From: Neolewinella lacunae
Lineage (GTDB): Bacteria; Bacteroidota; Bacteroidia; Chitinophagales; Saprospiraceae
Direction of reading: 5' to 3'
Assembly: GCF_014349155.1 (NCBI RefSeq)
Contig: NZ_JACSIT010000135.1
Location: 60,644-124,643, forward strand
DNA length: 64,000 nucleotides
Numbering within the stretch: the first letter of the stretch is position 1; every line of letters starts with the position of its first letter. A model generated the notes under the pieces. The model did not search any database. It had not been told where the DNA came from and saw only the letters and a list, made by a program, of their open reading frames with translations. A program made the translations under genes and the position numbers. This document shows positions 1-8,474 of this stretch, piece by piece.

Positions 1-567
1 TCGACGCTCATTACCATGGACTTCGCCGTAAAAATCAAGCCCGACCTCAGCAGCAAACAGCTCGTCCGTGTCGGGCAGATCTCCACCCTGGTGCTCGTCA
101 TTCTGGCTTGCCTCTGGGCTCCGCAGATAGAGCGCTACAGCTCGCTCTGGGAATATTTGCAACTGGTCCTCAGCTTCATCGCGCCGCCGGTTGCTGCGGC
201 CTTTATTCTGGGGATGTTCTGGCGGCGTGCCAACGGTACCGGTGCCTTCATTTCCCTGCTGTCCGGGGCCGCCGTGAGCATCATCTACCTCCTGATGGTG
301 CGGTGGGAAGCCGACAATTGGTTCACGGAAATGCACTTTCTCCACCGGACCTTCTACCTCTTCGTCTTCTGCGGCCTGATCAACTTTATCGTCAGTTCCC
401 TCACCCCCGCTCCCGCCCCGGAAAAGGTAAATGGTTTCACCTGGAACCGCAGCCTGATCAAGGAGGAAACGGAGGAACTTTCCGTACTGCCCTGGTACAA
501 AAACTACCGCATCCAGGCGGTTTTCCTGCTCATCATCACCTTCCTGCTGGTAGGCTGGTTCTGGTAA
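1..567 (+). CDS. sodium:solute symporter (SSS family), C-terminal part
   Basis: The reading frame is open from base 1, so the gene begins left of the window; about 188 residues are visible. The first residues (STLITMDFAVKIKPDLSSKQ) match the cytoplasmic loop after a core helix in SSS/SGLT-type Na+-coupled transporters. Four strongly hydrophobic segments follow, including ones starting near VLVILACLW, AAFILGMFW and LINFIVSSL, and a final helix ends in WFW. The fold and order fit the last membrane helices of an inner-membrane sodium symporter. The substrate cannot be told from this part. A 45-bp dispersed repeat lies just past the stop. Confidence 0.85.
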   Translation, partial: STLITMDFAVKIKPDLSSKQLVRVGQISTLVLVILACLWAPQIERYSSLWEYLQLVLSFIAPPVAAAFILGMFWRRANGTGAFISLLSGAAVSIIYLLMVRWEADNWFTEMHFLHRTFYLFVFCGLINFIVSSLTPAPAPEKVNGFTWNRSLIKEETEELSVLPWYKNYRIQAVFLLIITFLLVGWFW

Positions 568-585
568 GGATCACTTTTTTAAGCA

Positions 586-630
586 GGGCGCGGCCGCAGG
601 TGCTCCCCCCCGACCCCCCGAAGGGGGGAG
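586..630 (+). repeat. dispersed repeat, 18-bp core plus GC-rich tail (copy 1)
   Basis: Begins with the 18-bp core GGGCGCGGCCGCAGGTGC and continues into a C-run/G-run palindrome ending GGGGGGAG. The same 45 bases recur perfectly at 47807-47851 and, with one change and on the other strand, at 25002-25046 and 56932-56976. It sits in the convergent gap between the symporter and the lipoprotein gene. Confidence 0.9.
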
Positions 631-676
631 TTAGGACGCCCCCCAACCCCCAAAGGGGGAGGAGCAAGGGAAAAAA

Positions 677-1105
677 TCACTCTTCCCTGACCTGCCACGC
701 CGTCAGCAACAACTCGGCTTCAATATCTCCTGCGAGCAGGTCCCGCTTAACGGCCCCCACGCGGCCCCGGGCAAAGCCATACTGCCCGGTTTGGAGCACC
801 GCAATTACTTCCGGACTGGTAGCGGAATTCACCTCGTAGCGCACGCCACTGCGGTCTTTCAAGCGGTAGCGTTCTACGGGGTCGCCGCCCAGGCCCGCCA
901 CTTTTTCGTAACCCTCCACGTAGAATTGCCAGCCCTCTACGGGTTGTTCCTCCAGCAAGACGGGCTCCAGGTCACCGTGGTCTTTCAGGCGCTTGTGGGC
1001 CAGCTCCACGTCGATCTGGTCGGCGGGGAAGGCCGTGGAGTCAAAGCCATCTCCCGCACAGGAAAGGAGCAGGGCGGAAAGGAGCAGGGAACAGAGCAAG
1101 CGCAT
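677..1105 (-). CDS. hypothetical lipoprotein
   Basis: Encodes 142 residues. The N-terminus (MRLLCSLLLSALLLSC) is a lipoprotein signal peptide with the lipobox LLSC, so the product is probably lipid-anchored in the cell envelope. The rest is soluble and rich in acidic residues, Val and Tyr (for example VEGYEKVAGLGGDPVERY). I do not recognise a family. A TACTTTTG promoter-like box sits 19 bases before the ATG. A MITE separates it from the next gene upstream, so it is likely transcribed alone. Confidence 0.75.
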   Translation of the reverse strand: MRLLCSLLLSALLLSCAGDGFDSTAFPADQIDVELAHKRLKDHGDLEPVLLEEQPVEGWQFYVEGYEKVAGLGGDPVERYRLKDRSGVRYEVNSATSPEVIAVLQTGQYGFARGRVGAVKRDLLAGDIEAELLLTAWQVREE

Positions 1106-1124
1106 GCGATAAATTTTCTAAGGG

Positions 1125-1132
1125 CAAAAGTA
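1125..1132 (-). promoter_or_regulatory. Bacteroidota -7 promoter box
   Basis: On the minus strand this reads TACTTTTG, a full match to the TAnnTTTG box of Bacteroidota housekeeping promoters. It lies 19 bases upstream of the lipoprotein ATG. No clear -33 TTTG was checked on the far side, where the MITE begins. Confidence 0.5.
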
Positions 1133-1150
1133 GGCGGAGGCCACGCCTTA

Positions 1151-1323
1151 GAGCGTGTCTAAATTTTTAAGAACTGATAATCAATGACTTATGGTTCTGG
1201 CTAGACAAAAAATTGCGCGCATAGTGGACTACGTAAGCCATTTTTTGTGACGCCAGGTTCATAGCACGAAGTACTGCGTAGCAAACTACTTGGTTATCAG
1301 GAAGTAAAAATTTAGACACGCTC
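1151..1323. mobile_element. 173-bp MITE with 19-bp terminal inverted repeats
   Basis: The ends are perfect inverted repeats, GAGCGTGTCTAAATTTTTA at 1151-1169 and its reverse complement at 1305-1323, flanked by a TTA duplication (1148-1150 and 1324-1326). The interior is also largely self-complementary: CTGATAATCAA near the left end pairs with TTGGTTATCAG near the right, so the whole element can fold into one long hairpin. There is no ORF. A 3-bp TNA target duplication and GAG ends are known for IS5-family (IS1031/IS427-type) elements, so a parent IS of that type is inferred. The right-hand TTA is also the stop codon of the metallophosphatase. Confidence 0.85.
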
Positions 1324-1950
1324 TTAATCCACCCGCTTCAGGTAAATTCCTTCCTGGGTGTCCAGGTTCAGGGCGGTGAGGTAGCCCATTCCCGGCAGGG
1401 TGAAAGCACAGCCGCTGTCAATGCACACCCGCTGGTCTCTTTGGATGTGTTCAATGCCGTACTGCACGCTTTGTAGTGGCTCTGGCGTGTGGCCGTGGAC
1501 CAGCACGCGGTCGCCCAGCCAATCTTTATCAAGGGATTCGTACCAATTGCGGATCCAGATCATGGACTCCTGATCGTGCAGCGGATTGGGGTGGCGGAAG
1601 TTTAAGCCAGCGTGAACGAGCAGGTAGCCGGGCGTTTCCGCGTAGCGCGGCAGCCGGTACATCCACTCCAGGGCCTGGCTGCGGATGGGGCCCAGGGAAT
1701 TACCGCGTGCCATCTCCAGATACAGGTCGTTCAGCCACATTGCTTCGTGGTTGCCCATCAGCGAGGTCACCCGGTAGCCTTGGTTTTCCAGGTCCCAGAT
1801 CGCCGTCAGCATTCCTTCGCTATCTGGCCCCCGGTCAACGTAATCGCCCAGCAAAAACAGGTCGTCCTCCCGGGTCAGGCCGATTTTCGCCAGCATGGTC
1901 AAAAAAGTCTTCGGGCAACCGTGGAGATCAGTCAGGGCGTAACGGGGCAT
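1324..1950 (-). CDS. metallophosphatase, Ser/Thr protein phosphatase / Ap4A hydrolase type
   Basis: A 208-residue calcineurin-like phosphoesterase. Visible motifs in order are DLHGC near the N-terminus (D-x-H), GDYVDRG, GNHE, and HGHTP near residue 155; together these form the dinuclear metal site of the PPP/bis-5-nucleosyl-tetraphosphatase group. I chose the ATG at 1950 (MPRYALTDLHG) over an upstream start because the family begins directly with the first beta strand, and a TACCTTAG promoter box lies at 1959-1966. The substrate (phosphoprotein or dinucleoside polyphosphate) cannot be decided. The stop codon coincides with the MITE target duplication. Confidence 0.85.
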   Translation of the reverse strand: MPRYALTDLHGCPKTFLTMLAKIGLTREDDLFLLGDYVDRGPDSEGMLTAIWDLENQGYRVTSLMGNHEAMWLNDLYLEMARGNSLGPIRSQALEWMYRLPRYAETPGYLLVHAGLNFRHPNPLHDQESMIWIRNWYESLDKDWLGDRVLVHGHTPEPLQSVQYGIEHIQRDQRVCIDSGCAFTLPGMGYLTALNLDTQEGIYLKRVD

Positions 1951-1958
1951 AGTAAGGG

Positions 1959-1966
1959 CTAAGGTA
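1959..1966 (-). promoter_or_regulatory. -7 promoter-like box for metallophosphatase
   Basis: Minus-strand TACCTTAG, 8 bases before the ATG at 1950. It matches the TACCTT-type box seen before several other genes in the window. The short distance suggests a very short or absent 5' leader. Confidence 0.4.
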
Positions 1967-1995
1967 ATTGCGCGTGCTGACCCGGGCAAGCGGCG

Positions 1996-4900
1996 CTATC
2001 TGCCGCCCCCGGGTTTCTTCTTTTTGAACGGATTGAACTTCTCCAACTCCTCCTTCACCTTGTTGGCATTCTCATTGACGCCGGGCGGGAGGAGGCGGCG
2101 CAGCGAGTCGAGCCGCGCTGAATCCAACTGCATGCGGAGCCGTTGCTCGGCTTCCTGCCGCAACCGGTTCGTTTGGGCGTTGACGGCGTTGCGGATGGAG
2201 TCCTGGATGGCGCGGGAACGGTCGGTGGCAATGTTCTTCAGGCTATCGAGGCGGCGCTCGGCGTCTTGCCGGACGGCGTCTACTTGCTGGTTGATTTCAT
2301 TTTCTACTTCGTCGCGGCGGGTATCCAGTTCGTTCTGGAGGCGGTCTTTTACCGCATCCTCCACCGTTTGGGGGCCACTGCCGTTGGTGCCCAGGAGCTT
2401 GAAGGAGGTTTGCGGACTACCGATGCTGCCCGTCAGGCCAATGGCAATGTTGAGGGTATCGCCGGGGGTGATGTTCAGGCCAAGTTTACCGGCTTCGCCC
2501 GCCAGCTTATCCAGGGCCGATAGCGCCGTTCCCGTGACGATATTGCCTTTGATCAGGGAGCGGGGAATGGCGGCGTTGATGGTATAGTTCATGTCCTGCT
2601 CCAGCCCGTGGGTACCGGCTACCGTCATGGGGATGCCGGCCAGTTTCAGGTCAAAGGGTTCGATGCTGACTTTACCATCGTTGATCTGAAAAACGGTCAT
2701 CAGGTTTTTGAAAACCGCGCTCTGTTTCAGGGTTTCGACGTCGAGGGCCTGCCCGATCTTTTGCAGGGGAGGGAAGGCAGTCAGGCGGGCCTCCGCCGTC
2801 TGGAAAAAGCCTTGGGCATCAATGGTATTGAGCTTGGGAAAGAGGTCGGGGCCCAGCTTGCCCTCCAGCACCAGGTCGGTACTGAAGTTGCCTTCCAGGA
2901 ATTTCCCGATCGGGGCCAGCGCCGCAAAGCTGTTGAGGACCGCAAAAGACTCCTTAAAGTCCAGCGCGCTCAGGTCATAGTGGAATCGGAAGCCCGGGTC
3001 GCCCGGCTCACTCGTGTCGTAAGCTCCGGCAAAGGACATCCGCCCGCCCAGCAGCGCCGCCGATCCGTCTTCAATCACGGCCTGTCCACCCTGCACCAGC
3101 ATTTTGCCCTGCATGGCATTCAGGGTGAGGTTATCGTACTTCACCCGGTCGGCCACCACGTCCATCTTCAGGTTGATGTTGGCGGGTACGGGGATGGCTG
3201 CCGAAGCTTCTTCCCCGGTCGCCGTCGCAGGCTCCGCCGTTGCGGTGCTGCTTTCCTCCTCCATGAAGTCGGCCAGGTCAATAAACGGCGAACGCACGCT
3301 CAGGTCTCCGCCCAGCACGCCGTTGCCGAAGGTATAGTCAAAGAGATTCGTGATGGTTCCCGTTCCACTGAAGCTGCTGCTGCCCAAAGTCCCACTGGCC
3401 GTGGCAATGGAAAGCTGGTTGGGCTTGATGTTGCCCACCGCTTTCAGGTTTTTGGGGCGGTAGCTGGTGTACTGCAGTTCGTCGATTTCGGCGTCGATGT
3501 CAAAATCGAAACGGTCAAAAACTTCGCTTTCGCTGGTGGGAGCGGCTGCTGCAACGCCCAATTCGGCGGGACTCACGGCTGCCGAACTTTCTTCCTCCAT
3601 CCACTCGTCGGCGTCAAAGAAGCGGGAGCGGATCGTCATGTCGCCCCGCATCGTCTGGGTCGGACTGAAGTAGGCCAGCGGCGTGGTAATCCGGCCACTT
3701 GCTTGCAGGTCGCTCCGCCCGAGGGTGGCCTGAAAGTCGTTGATGTTGACCGCCTGCGGGGTAAAGTCGGCGGCAGCCGTAGCAATCCGCACGGCGGGCA
3801 GATCGTCGGCCACGTAGACCAACTGGCGCACACTCGCATTCCCGCTCAGGGCCACTTCGGCGTAGCGGCCGGCGGTGAGGAGGCTCTGCCGCACGTTGTT
3901 CATCGTGATGTCGGCCAGGATGATGCCGCCGAGTTCCCGTACGCCGTCGAGGGGGATGGCTTTGGCCCATTTGTCGAGATCGATTTTGCCTTTCAGTCGC
4001 GCGTCTACGTTGGGGTCGCTCAGGGGCGTGGAAAGCCTGAAACTGCCGGCAAAATCATCGCCGCCCAGGTTGAAATTGAAGCGGGAAATGTCCACCTTCA
4101 GCTGGTCCAGATCACTGCTTGGGCTGTTGACGGCCACCTGGGCATCGATGCCCGTCAGGCCCACCGGCCGGCCGGGGTACTGGACGCTGCCGCCGCTGAT
4201 GTCGGTCTGCACCGTAAAAGCAGGGTAGATTTCTTTTTCGCCGTTGTAGGCTCCGTTCACCGTCCCGTTCAGGGTAAAGGTTCCCCTGGTTTGCACTTCC
4301 TCGAAGCCCTGGGTGTAGGCGGCGGGGATCAAACTCCAGAGCTGCCGGAAATCGTTGGCGGGGGCGGAGTAGGTGAGGTCAAAGACAATGTCGTCGTTGT
4401 CTTCCAAATCAATGCTGCCGTCGAAGACAAGGTCAAGGGCATTGAGGCGCACGGCATTTTCCCGGAAGGTGTAGCGGCTGTTGTCCAGATCAACGTTCAC
4501 GATGGCGTCGGCCACAACTTTCACTTTGCTCAGGTAAGTCATCCCGCCCTGGCGCAGGGTCAGCGCAGCGGCTTCGGAATAGGTGTCGAGGTCAAAAATG
4601 CTGGCGGTAAAATCGCCGTCGCCCCGGGTATCGAGACCCTCGATTTTAAGGTAGGTCTCGGTAGTGCGGTCGTCGTAGACCAGGGTGCCGTTCTGAATTT
4701 CGTAGTGTTCGAGGTTGATTTGCGCGGTCGCAGGTGCCGTGACCGTATCTGCGAGAGCGGGGGAGTCTGACTCGGGGACAATCAGGTAGTTGGCCAGCTC
4801 CGGCGTCAGTACGAGCAGGTTGATCGTCGGGGAATCCATCCGCACTTCGTCAATGTAGTAGTTGCCGTCTCCGCCGACGACGGACCAGAAGCCTACGTCA

Positions 4901-5178
4901 ACGCCCACGTTCTTCGCCGTCAGCAGGGGCAGGCCGGCGAATGTATCGATGCCCACCACCTCCAGATCGTCGATCGATAGGGCCACGTCGGGGAAGCTCC
5001 GCAGGAAACTCAGGTTGACGTCCCGGAAGTCTACCTTGGCGTTGAGGGCCTGGTTGGCGCTGGATTTGACGTTGGCCATAATCTTGTCCTTAAACAGGAT
5101 GGGTGCCGCCAGCAAAAAGGCGATGCCCAAAACGAGGAAAGCGACGATGGCAAGGAGAATGCGTTTGAATATTTTCAT
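1996..5178 (-). CDS. AsmA-like envelope protein
   Basis: About 1060 residues. It begins with a single N-terminal membrane anchor (MKIFKRILLAIVAFLVLGIAF), followed by the AsmA signature: a short stretch ending in VDFRDVNLSFLRSFPDVALS, then a very long beta-rich repeat region. The C-terminal AsmA_2-type region lies around ILADITMNNVRQS through SLIKGNIVTGTALSALDKL. The last ~130 residues are a charged coiled coil (DEVENEINQQVDAVRQDAER) ending in a basic KKKKPGGGR. AsmA/TamB/YhdP relatives span or line the periplasm and help move lipids or assemble outer-membrane components. ATG 5178 was chosen because it starts the signal anchor; an upstream in-frame start adds 16 atypical residues. Confidence 0.85.
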   Translation of the reverse strand: MKIFKRILLAIVAFLVLGIAFLLAAPILFKDKIMANVKSSANQALNAKVDFRDVNLSFLRSFPDVALSIDDLEVVGIDTFAGLPLLTAKNVGVDVGFWSVVGGDGNYYIDEVRMDSPTINLLVLTPELANYLIVPESDSPALADTVTAPATAQINLEHYEIQNGTLVYDDRTTETYLKIEGLDTRGDGDFTASIFDLDTYSEAAALTLRQGGMTYLSKVKVVADAIVNVDLDNSRYTFRENAVRLNALDLVFDGSIDLEDNDDIVFDLTYSAPANDFRQLWSLIPAAYTQGFEEVQTRGTFTLNGTVNGAYNGEKEIYPAFTVQTDISGGSVQYPGRPVGLTGIDAQVAVNSPSSDLDQLKVDISRFNFNLGGDDFAGSFRLSTPLSDPNVDARLKGKIDLDKWAKAIPLDGVRELGGIILADITMNNVRQSLLTAGRYAEVALSGNASVRQLVYVADDLPAVRIATAAADFTPQAVNINDFQATLGRSDLQASGRITTPLAYFSPTQTMRGDMTIRSRFFDADEWMEEESSAAVSPAELGVAAAAPTSESEVFDRFDFDIDAEIDELQYTSYRPKNLKAVGNIKPNQLSIATASGTLGSSSFSGTGTITNLFDYTFGNGVLGGDLSVRSPFIDLADFMEEESSTATAEPATATGEEASAAIPVPANINLKMDVVADRVKYDNLTLNAMQGKMLVQGGQAVIEDGSAALLGGRMSFAGAYDTSEPGDPGFRFHYDLSALDFKESFAVLNSFAALAPIGKFLEGNFSTDLVLEGKLGPDLFPKLNTIDAQGFFQTAEARLTAFPPLQKIGQALDVETLKQSAVFKNLMTVFQINDGKVSIEPFDLKLAGIPMTVAGTHGLEQDMNYTINAAIPRSLIKGNIVTGTALSALDKLAGEAGKLGLNITPGDTLNIAIGLTGSIGSPQTSFKLLGTNGSGPQTVEDAVKDRLQNELDTRRDEVENEINQQVDAVRQDAERRLDSLKNIATDRSRAIQDSIRNAVNAQTNRLRQEAEQRLRMQLDSARLDSLRRLLPPGVNENANKVKEELEKFNPFKKKKPGGGR

Positions 5179-5409
5179 TGGTAGGTAGGTTCCAGTAGCC
5201 CTGGCAGGCAAAAAAGTAAGCAGCAATGGGCGCCTTTAGGTAAACGCAGTAAAGACTCAGGTGTTTGCACAACGGCCCACTGGTTCCCGGACGATCCGGC
5301 TGGGTTTTTTCCGTTCCCGCCCCGCCAGATTCCCAGGGAATAACGGTGTCCGGGTGGTAAAAAGCGTGACCTTTCCCACATTTTCCCCCACAACTTACGG
5401 CACCCGGCT

Positions 5410-5417
5410 TACCTTGC
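5410..5417 (+). promoter_or_regulatory. -7 promoter-like box for rnd
   Basis: TACCTTGC, 19 bases upstream of the RNase D ATG at 5437. It is a close match to TAnnTTTG. Confidence 0.4.
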
Positions 5418-5436
5418 GCTTCCTAAAACAGTTTTG

Positions 5437-6618
5437 ATGTCAGAACGCACCGTTGATTACGTATTTATCGACACCCAGGAAGGCCTGGAACAATTCAAAA
5501 GAGACTGCCAGGGCATCACCTGGTTGGGTTTCGACACCGAATTCATCGGGGAAAAACGCTACTTCACGTTGCTCTGCCTCATCCAGGTCAGCTGCGACCG
5601 CGGCTACTACCTGATCGATCCCATTTCCATCTCCGATCTCACGCCTTTTCTCGACCTGCTGGCCGACCCAAACATCGTAACCATCACCCACGCCGGAGAC
5701 AACGACTACCGCCTGCTCTACCAGCAGTACGGCCTGGTCCCCAAAAACCTCTTTGATACGCAGGTGGCAGCGGGCTTCATCGGTCACCGCTACCCCTTGA
5801 GCTTCGCCAAATTGGTCGAGGAAGAAACGGGCGATATGCTCGGCAAGGGCTTTGCCGTTACCGATTGGTCCCAGCGCCCCATGAGCCAAAAGCAGATCAA
5901 GTACGCCCTCAACGACGTGCTCTACCTGCGCGAGCTCTACGACAAGATCATGGCCAAACTCGCCACAAACGGTCGCCAGGCCTGGGCCCTCGAGGAATGC
6001 AACGTCATGGCCGACCCCGCCTACTACTACCGCGACCCCCATCACGAGTTCCTCAACAGCAACCTGGCGCGCTCCAGCCGGTCCAAAGAACGCCTCTTCC
6101 TCCTGCGCCTTTTTGAGTGGCGTCGTTCGGTGGCGGAGGAAAAAAACTACAGCAAGGAGATGATCCTGCCCAGCAAAATCATCAGCCAGCTCCTCCGCGG
6201 CGTACGCGGGGGGATGGAAGCCATGCTCGAAAACCGTCGCCTGCCCGCCAAGACCATCCAACGCTACGGCCAGATGTTCGTAGATATGTACAACAAGCCG
6301 GCCAGCGACGAAGAAAACGCCATCATCAAGAGCGTCCAACGCTCCAGCCAGGAAGAAGAGGAAGACGATATGCTCATCGAGCTGCTCTACCTCATCATGA
6401 AGTACCGCGCCTCCGAAGCCGACATCAGCCACGCCCTGGTCATGCCCCGCAACGCCATCAAACGGATGAAGCAGGAACCCGAAGCCCGCGCCGCCATCCT
6501 CGGCAGCGGCTGGCGACAGGAACTGCTGGGCGAAGACTTCATCACCTGGATCGAGAACTTCGATCAGCTTACGCTGCGCATTGAGGGCGGGAAAATTGCG
6601 TTGGTGCCGGGGGCTTAA
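5437..6618 (+). CDS. rnd: ribonuclease D
   Basis: 393 residues. The DEDD exonuclease domain fills the first half: FDTEF (motif I, D-x-E, near residue 33), HAGDNDYRLL (motif II) and YALNDVLYL (motif III Tyr-x3-Asp). An HRDC-type helical region follows, from about LFLLRLFEWRRSVAEEKNYSKE to LPAKTIQRYGQM, which binds RNA. RNase D trims the 3' ends of tRNA precursors and other small RNAs in the cytoplasm. The length agrees with the family. The ATG at 5437 is used rather than a TTG three bases earlier. Confidence 0.93.
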   Translation: MSERTVDYVFIDTQEGLEQFKRDCQGITWLGFDTEFIGEKRYFTLLCLIQVSCDRGYYLIDPISISDLTPFLDLLADPNIVTITHAGDNDYRLLYQQYGLVPKNLFDTQVAAGFIGHRYPLSFAKLVEEETGDMLGKGFAVTDWSQRPMSQKQIKYALNDVLYLRELYDKIMAKLATNGRQAWALEECNVMADPAYYYRDPHHEFLNSNLARSSRSKERLFLLRLFEWRRSVAEEKNYSKEMILPSKIISQLLRGVRGGMEAMLENRRLPAKTIQRYGQMFVDMYNKPASDEENAIIKSVQRSSQEEEEDDMLIELLYLIMKYRASEADISHALVMPRNAIKRMKQEPEARAAILGSGWRQELLGEDFITWIENFDQLTLRIEGGKIALVPGA

Positions 6619-6636
6619 GCGCTTTCGCTGTTTTTA

Positions 6637-7050
6637 GCTCATGGAGTTGCTGGCTGGATCCGGACCTCTGGTCCGGGTGGTTTTTAGCCCATGGAGTTTG
6701 CTTCGCAGTATTTCATGCTGCATGGAGTTGGAGCATGGAGTTGCTTGGAGTTTCGCTCAAGGTATTGTCGCGGCTTCAGCCCGACTACCAAGACCGAAGG
6801 TCCCTTCTTAGCTCATGGAGTTGCTGGCTGGATCCGGACCTCTGGTCCGGCTGGTTTTAGCCCATGGAGTTGCATGGAGTTGGAGCATGGAGTTTCGCTC
6901 AAGGTATTGTCGCGGCTTCAGCCCGACTACCAAGACCGAAGGTCCCTTCTTAGCTCATGGAGTTGCTGGCTGGATCCGGACCTCTGGTCCGGCTGTTTTT
7001 GCCCATGGAGTTGCATGGAGTTGGAGCATGGAGTTGCTTGGAGTTTGGCC
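6637..7050 (+). repeat. three tandem copies of a ~142-174 bp unit
   Basis: Copies start at 6637, 6811 and 6953 (each begins GCTCATGGAGTTGCTGGC). Each contains the perfect hairpin CCGGACC-TCT-GGTCCGG, and the first two also a segment running through GGTATTGTCGCGGCTTCAGC. Within the units the decamer CATGGAGTTG recurs many times. Copy 1 carries an extra insert with TTGCTTCGCAGTATTTCATG (6698-6720 with three more bases), which appears again at 37952-37974. Open frames through this region are repeat read-through and not convincing genes. Confidence 0.85.
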
Positions 7051-7058
7051 AGGCCCAT

Positions 7059-7343
7059 CTTAGTCCCTCTTCGTGTCCTTAGTGGTTCAAAAAAAGGAGA
7101 GCGAAGCTTCAACAAGTGGTTCAGAAAGCGCAAAATGTGCGGGATGTAGGGTGTCCCTACCCGAATCGTGGATGTTCGGGTGGGGACACCCTCAACCGGG
7201 TCTTCCTATTTGAGTTGAGACACCCTCAACCAGGTTTTCCTGCCATACCTTAGTCCCTCTTCGTGCGCTTAGTGGTTCAAAAAGGAGAGCGAAGCTCCCC
7301 CAAAGCCTTAGTCCCTCTTCGTGTTCTTAGTGGTTCAAAAAAC
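7059..7343 (+). repeat. three copies of a CTTAGTCCCTCTTCGTG...AGTGGTTCAAAA repeat
   Basis: Near-identical 38-39 bp copies lie at 7059-7097, 7248-7285 and 7306-7343. Each consists of CTTAGTCCCTCTTCGTG, a short variable part, then CTTAGTGGTTCAAAA. The segment between copies 1 and 2 holds a strong hairpin at about 7148-7190 (GGGTGTCCC ... GGGACACCC, with ACCCGAA pairing to TTCGGGT). I see no gene here. It separates rnd from the convergent glycosyltransferase gene. Confidence 0.8.
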
Positions 7344-7382
7344 GGTAGTGCCGTCAGGCACCACCCTTCGCCGCACAACGGC

Positions 7383-8474
7383 TCAACCAGGGGCCAGGTC
7401 CGCCCACAAGCCCAGCAATACCTCTTCCTCCCGTTCCCAGCAAAGCACCTCGGCGGCGCGCAGGCAGTTGGCGCGCAGTTGCTCGTAGGCGGCGGGGTCA
7501 TTGGCCAGGGTGGCGATGCGTTGGGCCAGGGCGCGGGCGTCGAGTTGGTCCAGCAGAAGGTAGCAGTGGTGCTGGTTTTGGAGGGCGCGGTACTCGGGGA
7601 AGTCCATCTGCACGGAGGGGAGACCGGCTTGTACGTAATCCAGGGCTTTGTTGGCCAGGCTGTAGTAGTAGCTGGGGCTTACGGCGTCCAGCAGGTTAAG
7701 GCCCAGCCAGGCCTTTCGCGTCAGATCGGGCAATTCCTCCGGAGGGCGAAAGCCGAGGAAACGGACTTTCCCCGGCTCCTCCAAGCGTTCCTGGCACCTG
7801 CGTAAAGCGCCCTCTTCCGGACCCTTCCCCACCAGCCACAGTTCGCAGTCGGGCAACCACTGCATGGCCGCGATGGCGACTTCGAGGCCGCGGCCGGGAT
7901 TGAGCATGCCCTGGTAGAGGATGATTTTTTGGGCGGGCACCGGCGCGGGTTCCCGGTGGCTGCGCAAGGGGAGGTTGCGGACGGTGCCGAAGGGTACACC
8001 GTACTCCGCCCCCAGCTTTTCGGCCAGCACCGGCGCGACCGTGTAGCGCAGGTCGGTACGCGGCACCAGCGCCTTGCCCAGGCCCCGCCAGACGCCCCGC
8101 ACCAGGGGGCGGCCCACCACTTCGGGCGTCTCACTGAACCATTCGTGGGCATCAAAAATGAGCTTGCGGCGGCCGTTCGTCAGGGCTACGCCAGCGGGCA
8201 GGGTGTCGAGATCGACGGCGCACAGGGCGTCAAAATCCCAGTGCCGCAGCGTCCGCCACAACTGGTAATTGTAGGCCGCGTAAAAGCGCTTACCGTGGTT
8301 GTAGCGGCAACTGATGCGGTACTGCCGGTAGGGTTTTTCCGGCAGCTCCCGGCTGCCCACGCGCAGGCGACCGACCAGCGTGACCTCGTGCCCGGCCTTC
8401 ACCAGGCTGGTGCAGACCCGGTCCATGCGCTGCTCGTGGCTCAGGTCGTTGGTGACGGTGCAGACGATTTTCAT
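7383..8474 (-). CDS. glycosyltransferase, group 1 (GT4-like)
   Basis: 363 residues with a two-domain GT-B layout. The N-terminal donor-independent half starts MKIVCTVTNDLSHEQRMDRVC and contains LIFDAHEWF. The C-terminal half has KIILYQGMLNPGRGLEVAI, LWLVGKGPEE, and the sugar-nucleotide motif region SYYYSLANKALDYVQAGLPSV, where the expected E-x7-E motif is only partly kept. It probably transfers a sugar to a cell-surface polysaccharide or lipid; acceptor and donor are unknown. Its ATG overlaps the recQ stop by four bases (ATGA), so the two genes are likely translationally coupled. Confidence 0.85.
   Translation of the reverse strand: MKIVCTVTNDLSHEQRMDRVCTSLVKAGHEVTLVGRLRVGSRELPEKPYRQYRISCRYNHGKRFYAAYNYQLWRTLRHWDFDALCAVDLDTLPAGVALTNGRRKLIFDAHEWFSETPEVVGRPLVRGVWRGLGKALVPRTDLRYTVAPVLAEKLGAEYGVPFGTVRNLPLRSHREPAPVPAQKIILYQGMLNPGRGLEVAIAAMQWLPDCELWLVGKGPEEGALRRCQERLEEPGKVRFLGFRPPEELPDLTRKAWLGLNLLDAVSPSYYYSLANKALDYVQAGLPSVQMDFPEYRALQNQHHCYLLLDQLDARALAQRIATLANDPAAYEQLRANCLRAAEVLCWEREEEVLLGLWADLAPG

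Noticed and set aside
2608..4770. 720-codon + strand frame opposite the AsmA-like gene
   Set aside because: Antisense artefact of high GC content; no recognisable domain, and the minus-strand protein is well supported.
6691..7149. 152-codon ORF in the tandem repeat region
   Set aside because: It is read-through of tandem units; translation consists of repeated HGV/WSWS-type peptides and stops when the repeat ends.
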